Positions 34,782-43,086 of a DNA stretch of 47,664 nt are shown here, piece after piece. Within the stretch, counting starts at the first letter, position 1; each line of letters starts with the position of its first letter. The position numbers and the translations under genes were made by a program. The DNA comes from Ensifer aridi (GTDB lineage: Bacteria; Pseudomonadota; Alphaproteobacteria; Rhizobiales; Rhizobiaceae): positions 571,156-618,819 of the forward strand of contig NZ_LUAV01000002.1 in the NCBI RefSeq assembly GCF_002078505.1. The letters run 5' to 3'. Below the pieces are notes generated by a model that was given only the letters and a program-made list of their open reading frames with translations, did not search any database and was not told where the DNA came from.

Positions 34782-35333
34782 ATGAGGGACTCCGACGCAG
34801 ACGAAATCGTTCGCCAACGGCGGCGCGAAGCCAAGATGCCCTTGATCGACAAGATCCTGGGGGCGATCGGGCTGGCGATGGCCGCTGCCGCGACCTTCCT
34901 ACCCTGGTACGTCTTTCTGCACCCGGAAAAATTTTCGATTCCTCCGCTCTGGCAAGGAACGACGCGCGACCTGCCGGAACGCCCGGGCCGCTCGGTCGTG
35001 TCGGTCTCGCCATTGGCGATGACGGACATGGACAGCGAGACCGCCGCTGCGGTCGATCGTCTGACGACGGCGACGGTACCCGGTCTCGATGGGGAAACGG
35101 CCAAGGACAAGGAGAGCGCGAAAGAGGGCCTCGACCAGCCTTTTCCGGGACGTGCGGGCTTCAAGCTGATGCACGTCGCCAATGGCCGCGCCCTGATCGA
35201 GGATGCGAGCGGCATGTATATCGTCCGCGTCGGTTCGGTTCTGCCGGACAACAGCCGGCTCGCCACCTTCGAGGAGCGCGGCGGCCGCTGGGTGATGGTC
35301 ACCTCCAAGGGTGAGGTCTACGAGGCCAGGTAG
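34782..35333 (+). CDS. Unknown single-pass membrane protein of the flagellar cluster
   Basis: A 183-residue protein with a basic head (RQRRREAKMPLIDKILG), one membrane segment (IGLAMAAAATFLPWYVFL, about 25-43) and a soluble C-terminal part. The last 60 residues (FKLMHVANGRALIEDASGMYIVRVGSVLPDNSRLATFEERGGRWVMVTSKGEVYEAR) look like a small beta domain. It sits where many bacteria have fliJ, but it is not FliJ-like. The ATG at 34782 has GGAGG 6 bases upstream; a GTG at 34764 has its own GGAGG, so two starts are possible. S. meliloti has an unnamed homologue in the same place. Confidence 0.75.
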   Translation: MRDSDADEIVRQRRREAKMPLIDKILGAIGLAMAAAATFLPWYVFLHPEKFSIPPLWQGTTRDLPERPGRSVVSVSPLAMTDMDSETAAAVDRLTTATVPGLDGETAKDKESAKEGLDQPFPGRAGFKLMHVANGRALIEDASGMYIVRVGSVLPDNSRLATFEERGGRWVMVTSKGEVYEAR

Positions 35334-35494
35334 CGCGGCTGCAGGTCGTCCTGCGAATCCCGGCCACGCTGTTATTCCCCCTCTCCACGACCTTCTGTTG
35401 TCGCTCGCCGCATCCGGGTCGGAGGATTTTGGCGCGCCACCGCGGGAGGCCCGCCCGGAAACACACGAACATTCTCGTGTTCGGCATCTCCCGA

Positions 35495-35522
35495 CAAGTC
35501 CCACGCAAGATTGCCTGCCTAG
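35495..35522 (+). promoter_or_regulatory. Candidate flgB operon promoter element (GCAAG-N8-CCTAG)
   Basis: CAAGT (35495-35499), CCCAC, GCAAG (35505-35509), eight bases, CCTAG (35518-35522), then GTTCGC. Aligned with the fliF copy (CCTAG followed by CTTCGC) it matches in order and spacing. flgB starts 28 bases further on. Confidence 0.5.
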
Positions 35523-35549
35523 GTTCGCCATCAGCAGCAGGAGCTCTTG

Positions 35550-35930
35550 ATGGAACCGATTCAGCTTTTCGAACTCGCGTCACGGCAGGCCCAATGGCTG
35601 ACCGTTCGCCAGAACGTCGTGGCTGGCAACATCGCCAATGCCAACACGCCGCACTACAAGGCGAAGGACGTGCAGCCCTTCGAAAGCGTTCTCCAGAACA
35701 CCGGCATCCAGATGGCCGCGACCCATCGCGCCCATTTCACCCAGAGCCCGGAAGCCGCCCAGGTGACCGAGGTGAGTGCGCTCGATGACGTCGCGGTGCA
35801 GCAGTCCGGCAACAGCGTCGCGCTCGAAGAGGAAATGATGAAGACCGGTGAGATCAAGCGCGACTACGAGCTCAATGCGGGGCTGGTGAAGGCCTTTCAC
35901 CGGATGATGCTCATGACGGTACGGAAGTAA
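35550..35930 (+). CDS. flgB: Flagellar proximal rod protein FlgB
   Basis: A 126-residue rod protein with the N-terminal rod motif [25 protein letters not shown] (about 20-44) and a C-terminal helix [23 protein letters not shown] at 35550 follows AGGAG by 6 bases. First gene of the long rightward operon to fliP. The next gene flgC begins 5 bases after its stop. Confidence 0.92.
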   Translation: MEPIQLFELASRQAQWLTVRQNVVAGNIANANTPHYKAKDVQPFESVLQNTGIQMAATHRAHFTQSPEAAQVTEVSALDDVAVQQSGNSVALEEEMMKTGEIKRDYELNAGLVKAFHRMMLMTVRK

Positions 35931-35935
35931 GAACC

Positions 35936-36355
35936 ATGGATCCATTGACCTCTGCGCTGAAAGTCTCGTCCTCCGGTCTGCAGGCGGAATCGACCCGCTT
36001 GCGCATCGTGTCGGAAAACATCGCCAACGCCCGTTCGTCCGGCGACGTGCCCGGCGCCGATCCGTACCGCCGCAAGACGATCAGTTTCGCCGCAGAGGTC
36101 GATCGGGCGAGCGGCGCAGCTCTCGTCGAGGTGCAGCGCCTCGGCACCGACGATTCGGACTTCAATATCGAGTTCGATCCCGGCAATCCGGCGGCTGACG
36201 AGAAAGGCATGGTCAAGATGCCGAACGTCAACATCCTGATCGAAATGGCCGACATGCGCGAGGCGAACCGCGCCTATGAGGCCAACCTGCAAACCATCAA
36301 GCAGTCTCGCGATCTCATCTCCCAGACAATCGACCTGTTGAGGGCTTCGCAATAA
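35936..36355 (+). CDS. flgC: Flagellar proximal rod protein FlgC
   Basis: A 139-residue rod protein. Rod motif [35 protein letters not shown] (about 17-52) and C-terminal [32 protein letters not shown]. It overlaps fliE by one base (TAATG at the junction). Exported by the flagellar apparatus and assembled with FlgB and FlgF. Confidence 0.93.
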   Translation: MDPLTSALKVSSSGLQAESTRLRIVSENIANARSSGDVPGADPYRRKTISFAAEVDRASGAALVEVQRLGTDDSDFNIEFDPGNPAADEKGMVKMPNVNILIEMADMREANRAYEANLQTIKQSRDLISQTIDLLRASQ

Positions 36356-36690
36356 TGATCGACGCAATCCAGTCCATCGGCGCCTTTTCGGCCATGAAGG
36401 AGGCCGAAGGGACGAGCCTCACCTCATCCTCCGCGCTCGTCACGCCGGCAGCCGGGACTGCCGTCCCGCAATCGCAGAGCTTTGCGGAAGTCCTCGGCAA
36501 CATGACCACCGACGTCGTCCAGTCGATGAAATCCGCCGAAGGGGTGTCGCTACAGGCGGTCCGCGGCGAAGCCAACACCCGTGAAGTGGTCGACGCCGTC
36601 ATGAATGCGGAACAGTCGCTGCAGACGGCGCTCGCCATCCGCGACAAGGTGGTCACCGCCTATCTCGAAATCGCGCGCATGCAGATCTGA
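36355..36690 (+). CDS. fliE: Flagellar MS-ring/rod junction protein FliE
   Basis: A 111-residue protein that joins FliF to the rod. The conserved C-terminal region [34 protein letters not shown] ends the protein at the usual place. The N-terminal third is Ser/Thr/Ala-rich. Start overlaps the flgC stop; flgG begins 11 bases later. Confidence 0.93.
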   Translation: MIDAIQSIGAFSAMKEAEGTSLTSSSALVTPAAGTAVPQSQSFAEVLGNMTTDVVQSMKSAEGVSLQAVRGEANTREVVDAVMNAEQSLQTALAIRDKVVTAYLEIARMQI

Positions 36691-36701
36691 GGGAACGAGA
36701 C

Positions 36702-37490
36702 ATGAAGGCCCTTTCCATCGCCGCCACGGGCATGAGCGCCCAACAACTGAACCTCGAGGTCATCGCGAACAACATCGCGAACATCAACACGACGGGCTAC
36801 AAGCGGGCGCGCGCCGAGTTTTCGGACCTGCTTTACCAGACCGAGCGCGCCCAGGGCGTGCCGAACCGTTCCAACCAGGCGATCGTGCCGGAAGGCGCGA
36901 TCATCGGGCTCGGCGTGCAGACCGCCGCCGTCCGCAACCTCCATATCCAGGGCAGCCTCGTCAATACCGGCAACGACTACGATCTCGCGCTCGTCGGTCG
37001 CGGCTGGTTCCAGATCGAGACTCCGGACGGCGAGACGGTCTATACGCGCTCCGGCGCCTTCAACACCAATGCCACCGGCCAGCTCGTCACCATCGACGGC
37101 TACACCGTGGTCCCTGGCATCACCGTGCCGCAGGATGCGACCGAAATCACCTTCACCTCCTCGGGTCAGGTGATGGTGCGCATCGGCAACGACACGGAAC
37201 TGCAGGAGATCGGTCAGCTGACGATCGCGAATTTCGTCAACGAGGCCGGCCTCGAGCCGATGGGCGAGAACCTCTTCCGGCAGACGCCGGCCTCGGGCGA
37301 TCCGATCGTCGGTACGCCGGCCGACCCGGGTTTCGCGCAGATCAAGCAGAACTATCTCGAGGCCTCGAACGTGGATCCGGTGAAGGAGATCACCGACCTG
37401 ATCTCGGCCCAGCGCGCCTACGAGATGAACTCCAAAATCATTCAGGCCGCGGACGAAATGGCGGCCACGGTGAGCAAGAACCTCAGGTAA
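36702..37490 (+). CDS. flgG: Flagellar distal rod protein FlgG
   Basis: A 262-residue distal rod protein. Rod motif [31 protein letters not shown] (about 17-47), a central domain with [23 protein letters not shown], and C-terminal [36 protein letters not shown]. Length matches E. coli FlgG (260). Between fliE and flgA. Confidence 0.95.
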   Translation: MKALSIAATGMSAQQLNLEVIANNIANINTTGYKRARAEFSDLLYQTERAQGVPNRSNQAIVPEGAIIGLGVQTAAVRNLHIQGSLVNTGNDYDLALVGRGWFQIETPDGETVYTRSGAFNTNATGQLVTIDGYTVVPGITVPQDATEITFTSSGQVMVRIGNDTELQEIGQLTIANFVNEAGLEPMGENLFRQTPASGDPIVGTPADPGFAQIKQNYLEASNVDPVKEITDLISAQRAYEMNSKIIQAADEMAATVSKNLR

Positions 37491-37508
37491 GGGCAAGAGG
37501 AGGCAAAC

Positions 37509-38018
37509 ATGACGTTTCGCCGATCCGTCGAAAGGACAGCTGTCGGAAGCGGCCTCGCCGCCCGGCTGCGGACCATCGCATTCGCCGCGATGGCCATCGC
37601 CTTCCTGTCGCCTTCGGCCGCCTCCGCCGAGCCGCCAACGGCGGTCATCCCGAAGCAGACGATCTATCCCGGCGAAGCGCTTGATGCGAGCATGCTGGAG
37701 GTCGTCGACGTCACCAATCCGGATCTGCGCGACGGCTATGTGCGCTCGCTCGAGGAGATCGAAGGCAAGGTGACGAAGCGCACCCTTCTTCCCGGGCGTG
37801 TGATCCTCGCCTCGGCGCTGCGCGAGCAATACGCGGTCGAGCGCGGTTCCACGATACGGCTCGTTTTCAACAACGGCGGACTGATGATCACGGCGGCTGG
37901 CTCTCCGCTGCAGGATGCTGCGGTCGGCGAGCTGATCCGCGTGCGTAACATTGATACCGGCGTCATCGTTTCGGGAACGGTGATGGCGGACGGTACGATC
38001 CATGTGGTGGCGAAATGA
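37509..38018 (+). CDS. flgA: P-ring assembly chaperone FlgA
   Basis: A 169-residue periplasmic protein with an N-terminal signal (RTIAFAAMAIAFLSPSAASA, cleavage near residue 38-40), preceded by an extended basic head. The SAF/antifreeze-like domain follows: PKQTIYPGEALDASMLEVVDV and the typical KRTLLPGRVILASALREQ, then a C-terminal barrel IRLVFNNGGLMITAAGSPL. It assists FlgI polymerisation; its stop overlaps the flgI start by four bases. Confidence 0.9.
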   Translation: MTFRRSVERTAVGSGLAARLRTIAFAAMAIAFLSPSAASAEPPTAVIPKQTIYPGEALDASMLEVVDVTNPDLRDGYVRSLEEIEGKVTKRTLLPGRVILASALREQYAVERGSTIRLVFNNGGLMITAAGSPLQDAAVGELIRVRNIDTGVIVSGTVMADGTIHVVAK

Positions 38019-39130
38019 AGATGCGCGCCTTGAATTGGCTGTTGACCTTCGCGGTGGCTTTTGCCGCGGCCCTGACCCCTGTCCATGCCGCCTCGCGCAT
38101 CAAGGATGTCGCCTCGCTGCAGGCGGGCCGGGACAACCAGCTCATCGGCTACGGCCTGGTCGTGGGGCTGCAGGGAACCGGCGACAGCCTGCGCTCCTCG
38201 CCTTTCACCGATCAGTCCATCCGCGCAATGCTGCAGAATCTCGGCATCTCCACCCAAGGCGGCCAGTCGCGCACGCGCAACGTGGCGGCGGTCCTCGTCA
38301 CCGCGACGCTGGCGCCTTTCGCAAGCCCCGGCAGTCGCCTCGACGTGACCGTCGGCTCCTTGGGCGATGCGACGTCGCTGCGCGGCGGTACGCTGGTCAT
38401 GACCTCGCTTTCAGGCGCCGACGGGCAGATCTACGCTGTGGCGCAGGGCTCCGTCGTCGTCAGCGGCTTCAACGCTCAAGGGGAAGCCGCTGAACTGTCG
38501 CAGGGCGTGACCACGGCTGGTCGTGTTCCGAACGGCGCCATCATCGAGCGGGAATTGCCGTCCAAGTTCAAGGACGGTTTCAACCTCGTGCTGCAATTGC
38601 GCAACCCCGACTTTTCGACGGCCGTCGGCATGGCGGCGGCGATCAACAAATATGCCGCAGCGCAGTTCGGCGGCCGCATCGCCGAAGCCTTGGACTCGCA
38701 ATCGGTCCTGGTCCAGAAACCGAAGATGGCGGATCTCGCGCGGCTGATGGCCGATGTCGAGAGTCTGGTGATCGAGACCGATGCGCCGGCTCGCGTCGTC
38801 ATAAACGAGCGGACGGGAACGATCGTCATCGGTCAGGATGTCCGCGTCTCCGAGGTGGCGGTGAGCTACGGTACGCTGACGGTACAGGTCACCGAAACGC
38901 CGACCATCGTGCAGCCGGAGCCGTTCTCGCGCGGCCAGACGGCCTACGAACCCAACACGACGATCGAGGCCCAGGCCGATGGCGGCACGGTGGCGATCCT
39001 CAACGGGTCGAGCCTTCGTCAGCTCGTCGCCGGCCTCAACAGCATCGGCGTCAAGCCGGACGGGATCATCGCGATCCTCCAGAGCATCAAGTCGGCGGGA
39101 GCCCTACAGGCGGAGCTTGTTCTGCAATGA
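38015..39130 (+). CDS. flgI: Flagellar P-ring protein FlgI
   Basis: A 371-residue periplasmic ring protein. A Sec signal (LNWLLTFAVAFAAALTPVHA) precedes SRIKDVASLQAGRDNQLIGYGLVVGLQGTGDSL, the FlgI hallmark. Further motifs are MLQNLGI, NVAAVLVTATLAPFASPGSRLDVTVGSLGDA and the C-terminal LRQLVAGLNSIGVKPDGIIAILQSIKSAGALQAELVLQ. The stop overlaps motE. Confidence 0.95.
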   Translation: MKMRALNWLLTFAVAFAAALTPVHAASRIKDVASLQAGRDNQLIGYGLVVGLQGTGDSLRSSPFTDQSIRAMLQNLGISTQGGQSRTRNVAAVLVTATLAPFASPGSRLDVTVGSLGDATSLRGGTLVMTSLSGADGQIYAVAQGSVVVSGFNAQGEAAELSQGVTTAGRVPNGAIIERELPSKFKDGFNLVLQLRNPDFSTAVGMAAAINKYAAAQFGGRIAEALDSQSVLVQKPKMADLARLMADVESLVIETDAPARVVINERTGTIVIGQDVRVSEVAVSYGTLTVQVTETPTIVQPEPFSRGQTAYEPNTTIEAQADGGTVAILNGSSLRQLVAGLNSIGVKPDGIIAILQSIKSAGALQAELVLQ

Positions 39131-39666
39131 CCGGACATTTGGACCATCTTCGCGGCACTCCGCTCCGCCCTCTCCTCGCCTCGGTCGCCGGCGCGCTGAT
39201 GTTGGCGATGCCGGGCGCCTTCGCGCAGGACGTGACGGCGGCGCCGGCGGAAGACGCCACTGCAAGCGAAATCGAGAAGTTCTGCACCAATATCGCCGAC
39301 GCCGCACGCGACCAGCGCTATCTCCTGCAGCGCAAGGACCTGGAGGCGCTGCAGGCGAGCGTCGACGGGCGCATCGCTACGCTCGAGAAGCGCCGTGCCG
39401 AATATGAGGACTGGCTGAAGCGCCGCAACGATTTCCTGAAGCAGGCGGAGCTGGGCCTTGTCGACATCTATAAGACGATGAAGCCCGATGCCGCCGCGGG
39501 CAAGCTCGAGATGGTGCGCCCTGAGATCGCCGCGGCGATCGTCATGAAGCTGCCGCCGCGCCAGTCTTCGCTGATCCTAAGCGAAATGAGCGACGACAAG
39601 GCAGCGGTGCTCACCAACATCATCTCGAGCGCGAGCGACCCCAACACCTCGAAGGAGCCATCATGA
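39127..39666 (+). CDS. motE: Periplasmic motility chaperone MotE
   Basis: A 179-residue exported protein: signal peptide (LLASVAGALMLAMPGAFAQD), a coiled-coil middle (EIEKFCTNIADAARDQRYLLQRKDLEALQASVDGRIATLEKRRAEYEDWLKRRNDFL) and an MgtE-N-like end (MKPDAAAGKLEMVRPEIAAAIVMKLPPRQSSLILSEM). In S. meliloti MotE is a dimeric chaperone needed for stability of MotC, the periplasmic motor protein of rhizobia. The stop overlaps flgH. Confidence 0.92.
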   Translation: MTGHLDHLRGTPLRPLLASVAGALMLAMPGAFAQDVTAAPAEDATASEIEKFCTNIADAARDQRYLLQRKDLEALQASVDGRIATLEKRRAEYEDWLKRRNDFLKQAELGLVDIYKTMKPDAAAGKLEMVRPEIAAAIVMKLPPRQSSLILSEMSDDKAAVLTNIISSASDPNTSKEPS

Positions 39667-40373
39667 GAACGCGTATCACGGCCGTACTGGCCGCAGGTCT
39701 CCTGGCGGGGTGCCAGAACCAGGCCTTCAACGAAATCGGACGGGCGCCCTCCATGAGCCCGATCGGCAGCGGCCTGCAATACACGCAGACACCGCAGCTC
39801 GCCATGTATCCGAAGCAGCCGCGCCAGGTCACACATGGATACTCGCTTTGGAACGATCAGCAGGCGGCGCTCTTCAAGGACGCGCGCGCGATCAACATCG
39901 GCGACATCCTGACGGTTGATATAAGGATCGACGACAAGGCGTCCTTCGAAAACGAGACGGATCGCAGCCGAACCAACTCGAGCGGCTTCAATCTCGGCGC
40001 CCGCGGCGAGTCGCAGACGAGCGACTTCGCCTGGTCGGGCGATCTCGAATACGGCTCGAACACCAAGACCGAGGGCGACGGCAAGACGGAGCGCTCGGAG
40101 AAGCTCAGGCTGCTCGTCGCCGCCGTCGTCACCGGCGTTCTCGAAAACGGCAACCTCCTGATCAGCGGTTCCCAGGAAGTGCGCGTCAACCACGAACTGC
40201 GCATCTTGAACGTCGCCGGCATCGTCCGGCCGCGGGATGTGGATGCAGACAACGTCATCTCTTACGACCGCATCGCCGAAGCCCGCATCTCCTATGGCGG
40301 TCGCGGCCGCCTGATGGAAGTGCAGCAGCCGCCATGGGGTCAGCAGGTCGTGGATCTCGTCTCGCCGATTTGA
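39663..40373 (+). CDS. flgH: Flagellar L-ring lipoprotein FlgH
   Basis: A 236-residue outer-membrane lipoprotein with the lipobox LLAGC (Cys at about residue 17). The FlgH core follows: SLWNDQQAALFKDARAINIGDILTVDIRIDDKASFENETDRSR and the C-terminal NGNLLISGSQEVRVNHELRILNVAGIVRPRDVDADNVISYDRIAEARISYGGRG. It forms the L ring. fliL starts 40 bases later. Confidence 0.95.
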   Translation: MRTRITAVLAAGLLAGCQNQAFNEIGRAPSMSPIGSGLQYTQTPQLAMYPKQPRQVTHGYSLWNDQQAALFKDARAINIGDILTVDIRIDDKASFENETDRSRTNSSGFNLGARGESQTSDFAWSGDLEYGSNTKTEGDGKTERSEKLRLLVAAVVTGVLENGNLLISGSQEVRVNHELRILNVAGIVRPRDVDADNVISYDRIAEARISYGGRGRLMEVQQPPWGQQVVDLVSPI

Positions 40374-40413
40374 TCGACGAAACCCGGAGAACGAGACCGT
40401 ACGGAACGACACG

Positions 40414-40902
40414 ATGGAAGAAACCGAGAGCAAAGAAACGAAGTCCCCCTCGCTGGTGATGACCATTGCAGCCGTGGCCGTGCTGACACTCGTCGCAGGC
40501 GGTGGCGGCTGGCTCGTCGGCGCGATGCTGGCGCCGCCACCGGCGGAAAAGACGGGGACAGCCGAAATCGCGCCGAACGCCACCGGCGAGGAAGAGGTTC
40601 CGAAGATCGCCACGGAAGCAAACGGTATCGTCGAGCTCGAGCCGATCACGACGAATCTCGCCTATCCGTCAGAAAACTGGGTCCGCCTCGAAGTCGCGCT
40701 TCAGTTCGATGGCGCTCCCGACGTCACGCTGGCGGAAACGATACACCAGGACATTGCCGCCTATCTCAAGACCGTGTCGCTGCAGCAAATCCAGGGGCCG
40801 CGCGGCTTTCAATATCTCCGGGATGACATCCAGGAGCGGGTTGACCTGCGCTCCGAGGGACGCGTAACGAATGTGATGTTCCGCACCTTCGTCATCCAAT
40901 GA
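40414..40902 (+). CDS. fliL: Flagellar basal body protein FliL
   Basis: A 162-residue single-pass inner-membrane protein: a short polar N-terminus, one membrane helix (LVMTIAAVAVLTLVAGGGGWLVGAML, about 14-38), a Pro/Ala/Glu linker, and the periplasmic FliL domain (ELEPITTNLAYPSENWVRLEVALQF to the end). It stabilises the stator around the rotor. Length and end fit the family. The gene precedes fliP by 7 bases. Confidence 0.92.
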   Translation: MEETESKETKSPSLVMTIAAVAVLTLVAGGGGWLVGAMLAPPPAEKTGTAEIAPNATGEEEVPKIATEANGIVELEPITTNLAYPSENWVRLEVALQFDGAPDVTLAETIHQDIAAYLKTVSLQQIQGPRGFQYLRDDIQERVDLRSEGRVTNVMFRTFVIQ

Positions 40903-40909
40903 TTCGCTG

Positions 40910-41647
40910 ATGCTCCGGATTGCCACCTTTATAGTCGCCATGATGGCGATGTCGGGAATTGCCGGGGCTCAAGGGTTTCCCGCCGATATCCTGAACACGC
41001 CGGTCGAGGGCTCCGTCGCCTCGTGGATCATCCGCACCTTCGGTCTTCTGACCGTTCTTTCGGTGGCACCGGGGATCCTGATCATGGTGACGAGCTTCCC
41101 GCGCTTCGTCATCGCCTTCGCGATCCTGCGTTCGGGCATGGGGCTCGCGACGACGCCCTCCAATATGATCATGGTGTCGCTGGCACTCTTCATGACCTTC
41201 TACGTCATGGCGCCGACCTTCGACCGCGCCTGGCGCGACGGCATCGATCCGCTCTTGAAGAACGAGATCTCCGAGACCGACGCAATGCAGCGCATGGCGG
41301 AACCTTTCCGCGAGTTCATGCTCGCTAATACTCGCGACAAGGACCTGCAGCTCTTCATCGATATTGCCAAGGAAAAAGGCCAGACGGTCGTCGTCGACGA
41401 CAAGGTTGATCTGCGCGCAGTCGTGCCCGCCTTCATGATCTCGGAAATCCGCCGCGGCTTCGAGATCGGCTTCCTGATCATGCTGCCATTCCTGGTGATC
41501 GACCTCATCGTCTCGACGATCACCATGGCCATGGGCATGATGATGCTGCCGCCGACGGCGATCTCGCTGCCCTTCAAGATCCTTTTTTTCGTGCTGATCG
41601 ACGGCTGGAACCTGCTCGTCGGCAGCCTGGTGCGATCGTTCATCTGA
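40910..41647 (+). CDS. fliP: Flagellar export gate protein FliP
   Basis: A 245-residue export-gate protein with a cleavable signal (LRIATFIVAMMAMSGIAGAQG) and four membrane helices. Family motifs are VTSFPRFVIAFAILRSGMGLATTPSNMIMVSLALFMTFYVMAPTF and the C-terminal MGMMMLPPTAISLPFKILFFVLIDGWNLLVGSLVRSF. Last gene of the flgB operon in this window; fliQ and fliR are not adjacent, as is usual in rhizobia. Confidence 0.95.
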   Translation: MLRIATFIVAMMAMSGIAGAQGFPADILNTPVEGSVASWIIRTFGLLTVLSVAPGILIMVTSFPRFVIAFAILRSGMGLATTPSNMIMVSLALFMTFYVMAPTFDRAWRDGIDPLLKNEISETDAMQRMAEPFREFMLANTRDKDLQLFIDIAKEKGQTVVVDDKVDLRAVVPAFMISEIRRGFEIGFLIMLPFLVIDLIVSTITMAMGMMMLPPTAISLPFKILFFVLIDGWNLLVGSLVRSFI

Positions 41648-41652
41648 CGCAA

Positions 41653-41683
41653 GCCGGGGAGGCGTCCGCATCGCCTTTCCGGC
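41653..41683 (+). terminator. Strong hairpin after fliP
   Basis: The 12-base arms (41653-41664 and 41672-41683) pair fully with two G-U wobbles, around a 7-base loop, six bases after the fliP stop. There is no T-run, so it may be a 3'-end stabiliser or a Rho-assisted stop that separates the flgB operon from flaA. Confidence 0.5.
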
Positions 41684-41773
41684 CGCGCTCGGCCCGCAAT
41701 AAGATTCCGTTAAGTATAGGATTTCACGCGCGATTCACCACGTTTTTGCGCGGGCTCAGACGCGCCTTTCCGG

Positions 41774-41787
41774 TTAAGTAGTTGGCA
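41774..41787 (+). promoter_or_regulatory. Flagellin upstream element before flaA
   Basis: TTAAGTAGTTGGCA lies about 155 bases before the flaA start. It matches TTAAGTGGTTAGCA before flaB (42997-43010) at 12 of 14 bases. A further TTAAGTA is present at 41711-41717. The element is not like the GCAAG-N8-CCTAG type. I take it as a class III promoter or activator site. Confidence 0.45.
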
Positions 41788-41896
41788 ATGAATGGCTGCG
41801 AATTTCGTCCTCACACGACGGGTTTGGTGTCCTTCACGAGTTGAGCGGAGCCGAGTGGCATGATGCCGGGCCGTCGTGACCGGTAACGTTCTTTAG

Positions 41897-41935
41897 TCCG
41901 GTATGTCCCCCCATCAGTATTTCGTAAAAGGGACA
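41897..41935 (+). promoter_or_regulatory. flaA leader hairpin covering the ribosome binding site
   Basis: TGTCCC (41904-41909) is the perfect complement of GGGACA (41930-41935), and the latter contains the Shine-Dalgarno GGGA eight bases before the ATG at 41942. The 20-base loop has ATCAG. TCCGGTATGTCCC (41897-41909) is nearly identical to the flaB leader. A site for FlbT-like leader control as in Caulobacter is plausible. Confidence 0.55.
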
Positions 41936-41941
41936 ACGAAT

Positions 41942-42838
41942 ATGGCAAGCATTCTCACCAACAGCTCCGCAATGGCCGCGCTGCAGACGCTGCGTTCGAT
42001 CTCTTCCGGCATGGAAGACACGCAGAACCGGATTTCGTCGGGCCTTCGTGTTGGCTCGGCTTCCGACAACGCCGCCTATTGGTCGATCGCGACCACCATG
42101 CGCTCGGACAACGCCGCTCTGTCGTCCGTGACCGACGCACTCGGCATGGGTGCCGCGAAGGTCGATACAGCCTATTCCGGTATGCAAGCGGCAATCGATG
42201 TCGTCACGGAAATCAAGGCAAAGATCGTCGCCGCGACAGAAGAGGGCGTCGACGCAGCGAAAGTCCAGGGGGAAATCGATCAGCTCCAGGAACAGCTGCT
42301 GAGCGTGGCCCAATCGGCTTCGTTCAATGGCGAAAACTGGATCGCGGGTGCTGCCGCGACCAAGACCGTCGTTACCGGTTTTGTACGCGATTCGGCTGGT
42401 GCGGTATCCGTCAAGACGACCAACTATGCGCTGACGGATGCGGCCAACGGCACGCTCCTTTTCACTGACGCGACTGCCGGCACGGGCGGCGTCCTCGGCA
42501 CGGCGCAAGCCAACGGCAACACTGTTGCAACCCTCAATATTTCCGCCATGACTGCGGCCCAGCTCGCCAACGCGCTCACTGACGTCGAATCCGCGCTGAC
42601 GGCAATGACCAGCGCCGCTTCGTCGCTGGGCTCGATCTCCACCCGCATCGACCTGCAGGAAGACTTTGTCGCCGAGCTCAGCGACTCGATCGAGCGCGGT
42701 ATTGGTCGCCTCGTCGATGCCGACATGAACGAAGAGTCGACCCGCTTGAAGGCGCTGCAGACGCAGCAGCAGCTCGCTATTCAGGCGCTCTCGATCGCCA
42801 ATTCGGACTCGCAGAACATCCTGTCGCTCTTCCGCTAA
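41942..42838 (+). CDS. flaA: Flagellin FlaA
   Basis: A 298-residue filament protein, shorter than the approximately 394 residues of S. meliloti FlaA. N-terminal D0/D1 (SILTNSSAMAALQTLRSISSGMEDTQNRISSGLRVGSASDNAAYWSIATTMRSDN) and C-terminal D1/D0 (RLVDADMNEESTRLKALQTQQQLAIQALSIANSDSQNILSLFR) are canonical; the middle (about 150-215) is short and Ala/Thr-rich. Start chosen at ATG 41942 with GGGA upstream; the open frame before it is leader. It is transcribed alone, ending at the terminator at 42886. Confidence 0.95.
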   Translation: MASILTNSSAMAALQTLRSISSGMEDTQNRISSGLRVGSASDNAAYWSIATTMRSDNAALSSVTDALGMGAAKVDTAYSGMQAAIDVVTEIKAKIVAATEEGVDAAKVQGEIDQLQEQLLSVAQSASFNGENWIAGAAATKTVVTGFVRDSAGAVSVKTTNYALTDAANGTLLFTDATAGTGGVLGTAQANGNTVATLNISAMTAAQLANALTDVESALTAMTSAASSLGSISTRIDLQEDFVAELSDSIERGIGRLVDADMNEESTRLKALQTQQQLAIQALSIANSDSQNILSLFR

Positions 42839-42885
42839 TCGGCGAACCGGCACGGAGGCTGACCGTGCCGCAACGCTGAAAAAGA

Positions 42886-42914
42886 GCCGCGACCGAACCC
42901 GGTCGCGGCTTTTT
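42886..42914 (+). terminator. Rho-independent terminator after flaA
   Basis: GCCGCGACC (42886-42894) and GGTCGCGGC (42901-42909) form a perfect 9-bp stem with a 6-base loop, followed by TTTTT. This makes flaA and flaB separate transcripts. Confidence 0.93.
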
Positions 42915-42996
42915 CATGTTTTTTATTTCGCTTCAGTATTCCTTAACCATCTTGCTGTTTCCTAGCACCATCGAAACGGCGGGTTAACCAAGAAAA

Positions 42997-43010
42997 TTAA
43001 GTGGTTAGCA
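42997..43010 (+). promoter_or_regulatory. Flagellin upstream element before flaB
   Basis: TTAAGTGGTTAGCA, about 77 bases before the flaB start, is the counterpart of the element at 41774-41787. GGTTAACC stands at 42982-42989 just upstream. The distance to the start differs between the two genes (about 155 and 77 bases), so the flaA leader or spacer is longer. Confidence 0.45.
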
Positions 43011-43042
43011 GGCATGACGCTGACCGTCGCTTCCCGGTGCAC

Positions 43043-43079
43043 TCCGGAATGTCCCTTCTTAATCAGCCACTAAGGGGCA
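43043..43079 (+). promoter_or_regulatory. flaB leader hairpin covering the ribosome binding site
   Basis: TGTCCCTT (43050-43057) can pair over 8 bp with AAGGGGCA (43072-43079), with one T-G wobble, enclosing a 14-base loop that also contains ATCAG. AAGGGG is the ribosome binding site for the ATG at 43087. TCCGGAATGTCCC (43043-43055) differs from the flaA copy at one base. Confidence 0.55.
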
Positions 43080-43086
43080 CTCAAAA

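Noticed and set aside
41774..41800. Possible sigma-54 promoter before flaA (TTGGCA ... TGC)
   Set aside because: The GG-N10-GC spacing is not met, and the flaB counterpart does not keep it.
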